From contig PBPF01000175.1 in NCBI GenBank assembly GCA_002724615.1, positions 1 through 5,325 of the forward strand: a stretch of DNA of 5,325 nt, written 5' to 3'. This stretch comes from Verrucomicrobiales bacterium (GTDB taxonomy: Bacteria; Verrucomicrobiota; Verrucomicrobiia; Limisphaerales; UBA1100). The notes beneath the pieces are model-generated. The model did not search any database. It was not told the DNA's origin and saw only the letters and a program-made list of their open reading frames with translations. Position numbers and translations under genes: made by a program. Shown here piece after piece: positions 1 to 5,325 of the stretch (positions are counted from its first letter, which is position 1; every line of letters starts with the position of its first letter).

Positions 1-3000
1 CTCAAGGCTACCAGCTTAACCTTGTTTTTCCACTGCGGATGCTTCGCGCCGTAGGTCTGCATTTTTGCCATGGGCCCTTGGCAGGGGCCGCACCAACTCG
101 CCCAGAAATCCAGCACCACCACCTGTCCCTTGAAGCCGGACAGCTTCTCTTTCTTACCAGTGGGCAGGTGGACAAACTCGATGTCCGGCGCGGTGTCGCC
201 CTTCTGCAACGCCAAGGTCAGGTTTGCGGGCTTGCCCGGGCTGATCTCTCCGATGGGCTCGCGGCTTGTGTTTAAGAGGGAATACCTTTCGTCGGCAGCC
301 AGACCCTTAACCTCAAACTCGCCTTTCGCGTTGGTCGTGGTCTCGGCGACGACATACAGCCCAGCACTAGGCACTTGTTTGCCAACCAGCACCTTCATTC
401 CCGCGCGCGCCTTGCCGCCCATGGTGGAAACCTTGCCAGTGACCGTGGCACCGCCTTTCAAGCCGGATGTGTCCAGCGGCTGGTATTCCACAGCGTAATT
501 CTCCCGCGCGCCTGCCTTGGACAGATCCACACGCGTCAATGTGCGGTAGGCACCCGGCTTGTTGGCATCGTGCACCTGTTCCCACGTGCCGGTAAACACA
601 AATACCGTGTACTTCTCCATCGGCAACTCGAAGGTCTTTTCGAACTCCGACTTATTGCTTGTGAATTCCAGCGGATTATCAAACATGTGCTTCCCACCAA
701 TCACGCGCACGGTCACCTTCTTGTACGGCGCGGGCTTGCCGGTGTTGTTCTTGAAGGACACCGTCAACTGTGTCCTGCCCACAGCCACCTCGTCTACCTG
801 CTCAATAGTCTTGGTGGCCTGCCAAGATACCTTGGCACCATCAGTGATTCGTGTTGCGCCTGTCCATTTGCCAGTCACGGGCACCTTCCAAGTGGTAATT
901 TCACTTACCGCACCCTTGTCCGAGCGCCACGTCAATGTCCTCAAATCAGCATCCCAATGCACCGTGCCCGACCGGCGCAGTCCGTCGCTGAAGGTCATGT
1001 CGTAAACCACTTGCCCGGATACCGCGTCAAAACGAATCACCGCCTGACCCTTCAGCGTCTCTTTGCCACGTGTGCTTGAGAACGCCTGTTCCACCGACCG
1101 TCCATTTTCGCGCCAATTCGAGGTTACTGTTGTGGTGGTCACCTCCGGCTTTTGCCCCGGCGCACCGCCGGTATCCTTGATGACAAAGTTGCCCACCAGC
1201 AGCTTCAACAATGTGGCCGCTTCAGTCGCTGTCAGTCTCCCTGCCGGTGCCAAGTTCAAAACCGGGACTACTTCCCGCCGTGGCAATGCCGCGCCTTTCT
1301 TCGCACCGGACCAGTTCAGTGCCGCCAAGCCCTCGGCCGTCACTCTCTTCACGGACCCATCCAGCAACTTGATGAAAATAGGCTGACCAGCCTTTAGCTT
1401 GGGGTTTGAACGCGCTTCACGCAAACCTCCCACGGCCGCAATTGGCACGGGCGGCCCCTCAAACAGCAGCACTGTGTCGCGCGCCAGAGTCTCTAGCTTT
1501 TTGCCCGCCACGGCGGAGTTAAGCACAAACCCATTACCGCCACGCGCAACTCGTCTCCAGTTCGCCTCGGGAAAAGCCCCATTGTCTTCAGCGAAAATCT
1601 TCAACTCGAGTTCAACCGCACGCGCCTGTTCCTCCAGCCCGCCGGCTGGCCGAGGCAGCTCCAGTCCACCCAGATCTAATCCACCCGGACCGGGTGCCAG
1701 CGGCGGCTCCCTATCCATGCTCGCGTAGGCATATCCATACATGCCGCCAGCAAGGATAGCGGCCGGCAATGTCGTCATACCCTCCACCTGACGCCCCTCC
1801 GCAAACACCGTGGTACGACTGTCAGACAGCATACCGTTGGCTTGGAAACGCACGATAGTCAATCGGCTATCGGGCGGGCCGTCCGAGGGAAACAATGCCT
1901 CAACAACTATCGGTATAATTGCGTACTCATCAGGCAGATTGTTCGTGGCTGCCCGCGATTGCCTTAAAAACTCGTCAATCCTGCGGCTCTGGAAATACAT
2001 GTGGTTGCCCGCCAGATCCATGCCCGCTGCCAAGGCCTTGAATTCCGGCGAGGCCGTCAAGCCTGGTGCTTGTCTCGAGTGCGTGGCCACCATGTTCCGC
2101 GCCAGCCCTTCGTTGCTAGCCACCACAAGGTAATCACCGACGCGAAAAACCGTGGGCGCCAGCTTCACGAACATCGCCACGGGAAATGGCAGCTCCACCG
2201 CATGTACTTTTAGGTTTACCGCGCCGACCTGCACTTCCCTGGCTTCAAGCTCGGAGGCCAGCACATCCTCGAGCATCTTCTGAACCATGTCGTCCTTCAC
2301 CTTAACGACCAGTGCCACACCGATCTGCGGAATGGCCGGGACGGCCGGCGCGGGTTGAGGCTGAACTGGCACTTGTCCCATTGTCACGAGGAACCCCGCC
2401 TCGTTCGACAACGAATTCACCACGCCGCGTACCATCGGCGACTGGAGCACTCCGTTGATTTGCGGCACTGCTTCAGGTGGCGCCAATTCGCCCGCCAGCT
2501 TCAGAACCTTGCCCGTCGCCCAAGGCCACATGGTGCCGAACTCGAAATCGCCGTGGTATGCCAACACCGTATCCGCTGGCATCAGTCGCATCCCTTCCAG
2601 TGCGTGCGGCTTCGCGCCCAGCCACTGGAAATAAAGCCCTTTCTTTTTCGTGGGATCGTGATGCCAAAATTTTCTTACGCGAAACCGTTCCTTTTCCAGC
2701 GCTAGCACGCTCTCGCCCATCCCCGTGACGTTTTGCATCCCCAATTCCTCAATCGAATTCTGGGCGACATCAAAAACCACCGCTGCCATGCGCGCGAACT
2801 TCGGTCCCGCAGGCGAGTCATCCAGCAACTTGGCGGTCTCATCGAACAGCTTGCGGATTTGCGCCATGGCGTTCCGGTTCGCCTGCGCCGTGCTCAGGTA
2901 TCGGAAGTAATGCCCCCCAAGGTCCAACTCCGCCGCCACCTCCTTGAACGTATTGGGCACCGCCGTGGGCTGAAGTGCCACCCTGCTCTTCGCCGGCTTT

Positions 3001-3077
3001 TGCTGAGCCAACAGGCACGTGGCCCACATCACCATGATTCCCGCCAATACGCACTGTGACATCCGTTTCAAGTTCAT
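1..3077 (-). CDS. Large exported multidomain protein ending in a thioredoxin/TlpA-like domain (3' end outside window)
   Basis: Hand translation from the ATG at 3077-3075 gives 1025 codons with no stop before the left edge, so the C-terminus is missing. Residues 1-24 are a Sec signal peptide (K4 R5, then a hydrophobic core to about A24). Residues about 40-430 resemble DUF3352-type proteins (LMPAD at 165-169, VGDYLVVASN at 313-322), with a Pro/Ala/Gln-rich insert at 236-251. Residues 434-453 are hydrophobic, and 485-585 look like a pseudopilin body. Residues about 645-770 are beta-rich and vaguely DUF1579-like. Residues about 876-930 look like a carboxypeptidase-regulatory beta-sandwich. From G960 (GDTAPDIEF) a TlpA/redoxin domain begins, with the active site W995-C996-G997-P998-C999. 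Apart from C9 and C21 in the signal peptide these are the only cysteines. A periplasmic thiol-disulfide role is inferred; the substrate is unknown. The frame, the signal peptide and the redox motif are firm. The middle domain names are tentative. Confidence 0.9.
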   Translation of the reverse strand, partial: MNLKRMSQCVLAGIMVMWATCLLAQQKPAKSRVALQPTAVPNTFKEVAAELDLGGHYFRYLSTAQANRNAMAQIRKLFDETAKLLDDSPAGPKFARMAAVVFDVAQNSIEELGMQNVTGMGESVLALEKERFRVRKFWHHDPTKKKGLYFQWLGAKPHALEGMRLMPADTVLAYHGDFEFGTMWPWATGKVLKLAGELAPPEAVPQINGVLQSPMVRGVVNSLSNEAGFLVTMGQVPVQPQPAPAVPAIPQIGVALVVKVKDDMVQKMLEDVLASELEAREVQVGAVNLKVHAVELPFPVAMFVKLAPTVFRVGDYLVVASNEGLARNMVATHSRQAPGLTASPEFKALAAGMDLAGNHMYFQSRRIDEFLRQSRAATNNLPDEYAIIPIVVEALFPSDGPPDSRLTIVRFQANGMLSDSRTTVFAEGRQVEGMTTLPAAILAGGMYGYAYASMDREPPLAPGPGGLDLGGLELPRPAGGLEEQARAVELELKIFAEDNGAFPEANWRRVARGGNGFVLNSAVAGKKLETLARDTVLLFEGPPVPIAAVGGLREARSNPKLKAGQPIFIKLLDGSVKRVTAEGLAALNWSGAKKGAALPRREVVPVLNLAPAGRLTATEAATLLKLLVGNFVIKDTGGAPGQKPEVTTTTVTSNWRENGRSVEQAFSSTRGKETLKGQAVIRFDAVSGQVVYDMTFSDGLRRSGTVHWDADLRTLTWRSDKGAVSEITTWKVPVTGKWTGATRITDGAKVSWQATKTIEQVDEVAVGRTQLTVSFKNNTGKPAPYKKVTVRVIGGKHMFDNPLEFTSNKSEFEKTFELPMEKYTVFVFTGTWEQVHDANKPGAYRTLTRVDLSKAGARENYAVEYQPLDTSGLKGGATVTGKVSTMGGKARAGMKVLVGKQVPSAGLYVVAETTTNAKGEFEVKGLAADERYSLLNTSREPIGEISPGKPANLTLALQKGDTAPDIEFVHLPTGKKEKLSGFKGQVVVLDFWASWCGPCQGPMAKMQTYGAKHPQWKNKVKLVAL

Positions 3078-3085
3078 TCCTTTAA

Positions 3086-3090
3086 TCCTT
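3086..3090 (-). promoter_or_regulatory. Shine-Dalgarno site for the large TlpA-domain gene
   Basis: On the minus strand AAGGA lies 8 nt before the ATG at 3077. This supports 3077 over the in-frame ATG at 3062, for which the nearest purine run (AAAGGA, just before 3077) is about 15 nt away. The 3077 start also supplies the K4 R5 basic N-region of the signal peptide. Confidence 0.6.
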
Positions 3091-3092
3091 AT

Positions 3093-3106
3093 TTTAACAG
3101 GTTAAA
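3093..3106. repeat. Small perfect inverted repeat in the divergent intergenic region
   Basis: TTTAAC and GTTAAA form 6-bp arms around a 2-bp spacer (AG on the plus strand). The repeat is centred about 22 bp upstream of the minus-strand ATG at 3077. Size and position would suit a dimeric-regulator half-site pair. Such a short AT-rich palindrome can also occur by chance or be part of a promoter. No regulator is recognised in the window. Confidence 0.35.
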
Positions 3107-3151
3107 TTGCCCGATGGAACGCCCCCAGCATGCACTCGCCGCCAACCGCTG

Positions 3152-3184
3152 GCTACTACAATCTATCTATATAAATGTAGTGGC
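3152..3184 (+). promoter_or_regulatory. Stem-loop with AT-rich loop and possible -10 element upstream of the pseudopilin gene
   Basis: GCTACTACA at 3152-3160 can pair with TGTAGTGGC at 3176-3184. This is a 9-bp stem with one T:G wobble and a 15-nt loop that carries a TATATAAAT stretch (3168-3176). That stretch is the most AT-rich run in the gap and could be a -10 element, giving a leader of roughly 20-35 nt before the ATG at 3205. No convincing -35 hexamer lies 16-18 bp upstream, so the promoter call is weak. The stem might be an operator or a structured leader; the sequence does not decide. Confidence 0.35.
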
Positions 3185-3204
3185 GACCATCCCGCCATTG
3201 GCCT

Positions 3205-4002
3205 ATGCTTCGCCCCATGAAACGCCAACGCCCCACCACTCCCCAGTCCGCCTTCACCCTGCAGGAATTGCTCGTTGTCATTGCTATCGTCGGCATCCTC
3301 GCCAGCATGCTCCTGCCCGCGCTAGCCAAGGCCAAGGCCCGCGCCAACCGCATCAAGTGCGTCAACAACCTCAAGCAGGTCGCCGGCGCTTTCAACGGCT
3401 TTGCAGATGACAACCGACAACGTTACCCATGGCTGCTGAATGAAAAGGATCTGATTCGTGCCGGAGGTGACAAGGACTGGGCGTTCGATGTGGAACGAAT
3501 CTTCACCGCCCCGGAAATTCGGGCAAATGTGCAAACCGCAAAGATTTTGATTTCCCCTTGTGACCCCGATCATCTAGGCGCTGCCGAACTGGTCGACTTG
3601 GGCGACCGGAACCTGAAGCGAATCGACAAGGGCGCATTGAGCTACGCCGTCCACTTGGGCAGTGATGCCTTAAGGCCGACGACCATGATTGCCATGACGC
3701 GTAACTTCGATGGGGATGACCCGGTTGCCTACAGGTATCCTTCGGGAGAACGAACCCCACGCTTGGGCCGCACGTTGCGCGCCAAGAACCTGAAACACGT
3801 CTATTTTCTCGGCGCGAACACCCACTTCAATTCCCGCGTGATGGCCGGCCTCTCCAACAGCCAAGGCCAAAGGGCTAACTGCGACGGCAGTGCCGGACAG
3901 TCAAACAACGCTGACCTTCGGGAACTTGTTTTAACCCACTCCCGTGCCCGCGGAGGCAACATTCGGGATGCCTCCTCGGAGAATCTCACGCGACCGCGTT
4001 AA
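3205..4002 (+). CDS. Type II secretion/type IV pilus-like pseudopilin (prepilin-type N-terminal cleavage/methylation domain)
   Basis: The 265-aa product starts with a basic leader, then A16|FTLQE21, followed by a hydrophobic helix to about L40. This is the class III prepilin signature cleaved by a PilD-type peptidase, with the conserved Glu at +5 (E21). The -1 residue is Ala instead of the usual Gly, and +4 is Gln. After the helix come AKAKARANRIKCVNNLKQ and FADDN at 66-70, typical of verrucomicrobial pseudopilins. A SPCDP motif sits at 117-121. Near the C-terminus are a DGS motif (227-229), QSNNADL and SRARGG. These families anchor in the inner membrane and either join a pseudopilus or act as exported proteins; the precise role is unknown. 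An in-frame ATG at 3217 (MKRQRP) is an equally possible start, and neither has a Shine-Dalgarno site. The gene diverges from the large TlpA-domain gene and converges on the cytochrome gene. Confidence 0.88.
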   Translation: MLRPMKRQRPTTPQSAFTLQELLVVIAIVGILASMLLPALAKAKARANRIKCVNNLKQVAGAFNGFADDNRQRYPWLLNEKDLIRAGGDKDWAFDVERIFTAPEIRANVQTAKILISPCDPDHLGAAELVDLGDRNLKRIDKGALSYAVHLGSDALRPTTMIAMTRNFDGDDPVAYRYPSGERTPRLGRTLRAKNLKHVYFLGANTHFNSRVMAGLSNSQGQRANCDGSAGQSNNADLRELVLTHSRARGGNIRDASSENLTRPR

Positions 4003-4008
4003 ACAACG

Positions 4009-5121
4009 TCACTGACCTGCCGCCTTTTCCCCGGGCAACTCACCGCACTTCTGCAGCGCAAGCAGGGGGTAGGCTGTACCACTATAGGTGATGTAGTGGT
4101 ATTTGTCCGTGTTCAGTGATCGGGTCCACCAACGACCGCTTTCGCGCTGGTTGGCCAACAGCCATTTCACGGCTTTTTGCAAACGCTCATCCTTTGTCGG
4201 CACACCCGACTCGCGCAACACCAGTACGGCCAGACCGGTCATGTGGCCGTCGCTGGACGGCTTGAGAAAGCCTTCCTCCGCCCGCAGCTTGGCCGCCCGA
4301 CTGCCGTTGCCCCACTGATCCGGCGCGGCAAATGTGCGGATGGCCCAGCCACCGTCATCGAGCTGATGGCTCCACAAGACATTGGCCAGCTCCTTGCGCC
4401 GCGCCTCTGGCAACAGGCCATCCACTCGCGATGCCGTCCAAAGCAACAACACACGTGCGTAGTCGTGCTGTGGCTTGGTTTTTCGTAAATAATCGTGCAG
4501 TGAATCGACGGCCTTCTTCAGTTTCTCGTTCTCCAGATTTTCCCGCCAGCCCGGCGCGGTCTCTACAGCCATGGCGGCAACCGTCGCCTCCTGATACGCG
4601 CTGGACTCCAGCGGTGGCCAGCATCCCAGCGACCCCCACGTCCCGCCATCCTCCTGAATCTTGAACATCAACTCCAACGCCTCCGCGGTCTCATCGGAAA
4701 GCTTACCGGTCACATGCCGATCCCATTCTGCAAGACCCGCAGCAGTGTAGATGACCTGCGCCGGCTTGGTGCTCTTGCGCAGGTCAGCGACCTTGGCTTT
4801 TTTAAGCTCCGCCAATGTCTCTATCAGCAGTTCACGAACTTCGGTGTTTGGTTTCCCAAGTGTTTCCGTCAATGCCGGTCGGATTTGCATGTAGGTGCCC
4901 GTGGTATGGCAGGTCACACAACCTTTCTGGCGGGCCCAGGCCAGTGCGCCTTTCTCAAGGTAGTCGTCCGCCTTGGCCAGCGAGAATTCTTTCCTCACAG
5001 CCTCATCCGCGGAAGCCGCGGGAATGGTGATTTCCGGCGATTTGTATTGCGGCGCCGCAGCCTGTAGCCAACAAGCCGTTAAGAATGCCGGGGCAACAAA
5101 AAGGAACAGGGGGTTTTTCAT
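4009..5121 (-). CDS. Exported cytochrome c / squalene-cyclase-like toroid fusion protein
   Basis: The product has 370 aa. Residues 1-23 are an export signal, either signal peptidase I type (Ala-Ala-Ala at 21-23) or lipoprotein type (L14-T15-A16-C17 fits a lipobox). A single haem-binding CVTCH motif lies at 68-72, so haem c should be attached in the periplasm. Residues about 150-365 carry repeated QxxDGGxW-like motifs (QEDGGTWG at 156-163, LDDGGWA at 254-260, QRESGRWW at 325-332) of the terpenoid-cyclase/prenyltransferase alpha-alpha toroid fold. The DxDD acid of true squalene-hopene cyclases is absent, so a cyclase activity is unlikely despite common annotations. The ATG overlaps the DUF1501 stop (ATGA), and no Shine-Dalgarno site is visible, so translational coupling is expected. 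Electron transfer plus a binding or scaffold role is inferred. Confidence 0.9.
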   Translation of the reverse strand: MKNPLFLFVAPAFLTACWLQAAAPQYKSPEITIPAASADEAVRKEFSLAKADDYLEKGALAWARQKGCVTCHTTGTYMQIRPALTETLGKPNTEVRELLIETLAELKKAKVADLRKSTKPAQVIYTAAGLAEWDRHVTGKLSDETAEALELMFKIQEDGGTWGSLGCWPPLESSAYQEATVAAMAVETAPGWRENLENEKLKKAVDSLHDYLRKTKPQHDYARVLLLWTASRVDGLLPEARRKELANVLWSHQLDDGGWAIRTFAAPDQWGNGSRAAKLRAEEGFLKPSSDGHMTGLAVLVLRESGVPTKDERLQKAVKWLLANQRESGRWWTRSLNTDKYHYITYSGTAYPLLALQKCGELPGEKAAGQ

Positions 5122-5325
5122 GCTAGTATTTCGTGGGCTACATGGCCGAAGACGTCGGTTAGACGGAAATCGCGGCCGGCGTGGCGGTAGGTGAGTTTTT
5201 CGTGGTCGATTCCGAGTAGGTGCAGGAGCGTGGCGTGGACGTCGTGGATGTGCATCTTATCGCGCTCGGCGTAGAAACCGTAATCGTCAGTCGCGCCGTG
5301 AGCGTAGCCGCCTTTAACGCCGGCA
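5118..5325 (-). CDS. DUF1501 family (sulfatase-like) protein, C-terminal 68 residues
   Basis: The frame enters from the right edge and ends at TGA (5120-5118). The visible tail contains [14 protein letters not shown], then [20 protein letters not shown], then [18 protein letters not shown]. This is the highly conserved end of DUF1501 proteins, which belong to the alkaline-phosphatase/sulfatase-like superfamily and are abundant in Planctomycetota and Verrucomicrobiota. They usually have a Tat signal and sit beside DUF1549/DUF1553 cytochrome genes. Here the downstream partner is instead a cytochrome c/toroid protein. The stop and the next start overlap by 4 bp (5118-5121), indicating one operon read leftwards. 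The metal-binding core and N-terminus lie outside the window, so catalytic competence cannot be judged. Confidence 0.92.
   Translation of the reverse strand, partial: AGVKGGYAHGATDDYGFYAERDKMHIHDVHATLLHLLGIDHEKLTYRHAGRDFRLTDVFGHVAHEILA

Noticed and set aside
70..1079. Overlapping plus-strand open frames at 70-498, 375-1079 and 559-1005
   Set aside because: They are antisense to the 1025-codon minus-strand gene, whose frame is anchored by a signal peptide, recognisable motifs and WCGPC. Their translations show no motifs.
1063..3059. Further plus-strand frames (1063-1386, 1399-1728, 1810-2133, 2355-2705, 2733-3059) and minus-strand frames at 367-585, 2473-2667 and 2839-3054
   Set aside because: All lie inside the large minus-strand gene in other frames. 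They are low-complexity, Arg/His/Pro-rich or Ser/Pro-rich shadow translations of GC-rich coding DNA.
3091..3119. Sigma-70 promoter for the large gene using TAAAAT at 3096-3091 (minus strand) as -10
   Set aside because: The implied transcript start at about 3084 would remove the AAGGA ribosome binding site at 3086-3090, and the sequence at the -35 position (TTCCAT) is poor.
3114..3870. Frames overlapping the pseudopilin (plus 3114-3410; minus 3156-3413, 3322-3573, 3503-3760, 3670-3870)
   Set aside because: The pseudopilin frame has a clear prepilin signature and conserved C-terminal motifs; the others have none.
4009..5121. Squalene-hopene cyclase enzyme
   Set aside because: The toroid motifs are present, but the DxDD catalytic motif is missing, the protein is about half the usual cyclase length, and a cytochrome c motif occupies the N-terminus.
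4103..5194. Frames inside the cytochrome/toroid gene on both strands (for example plus 4177-4488, 4332-4664, 4714-5067 and minus 4355-4639)
   Set aside because: They are shadows of the 370-aa gene, which carries the signal peptide, CVTCH and QxxDGGxW repeats.
1..5325. CRISPR array, tRNA/rRNA, IS element or attachment site
   Set aside because: No direct-repeat array, cloverleaf, transposase motif or terminal repeats were seen. Coding sequence fills nearly all of the window.

Overview
The window looks like chromosomal DNA from a PVC-group bacterium, most likely Verrucomicrobiota, with Planctomycetota as the next guess. Three features point there. One is the C-terminal tail of a DUF1501 (sulfatase-like) protein. 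The second is a c-type cytochrome fused to a squalene-cyclase-like toroid, overlapping the DUF1501 gene. The third is a short pseudopilin of the large 'prepilin-type N-terminal cleavage/methylation' families these phyla carry. Base composition is moderately GC-rich by eye. I saw no phage, IS, CRISPR, tRNA or rRNA signal.

Layout, left to right. Positions 1-3077 (minus strand) are one unbroken reading frame of 1025 codons with no stop before the left edge. It begins with a signal peptide and reaches a thioredoxin/TlpA-type WCGPC active site just before the window ends. Between these lie a DUF3352-like region, a hydrophobic segment with a degenerate pseudopilin-like module, a beta-rich region and a carboxypeptidase-regulatory-like domain. 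Positions 3078-3204 are the only real intergenic space, a divergent region with two inverted repeats and an AT-rich stretch. Positions 3205-4002 (plus strand) encode a pseudopilin of 265 aa. After a 6-bp convergent gap, 4009-5121 (minus strand) encode a 370-aa exported cytochrome c/toroid protein. Its ATG overlaps the stop of the DUF1501 gene (5118-5325, minus strand, cut by the right edge).

How the genes fit together: the DUF1501 and cytochrome/toroid genes are almost certainly co-transcribed and translationally coupled. All four products carry export signals or belong to exported families, so the window reads as a cell-envelope locus with possible redox functions (haem, thiol-disulfide). 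No substrate can be named from the sequence. The two pseudopilin-like elements, one a gene and one a module inside the large fusion, face each other across the divergent intergenic region and share short motifs. That is the most unusual aspect of the window.
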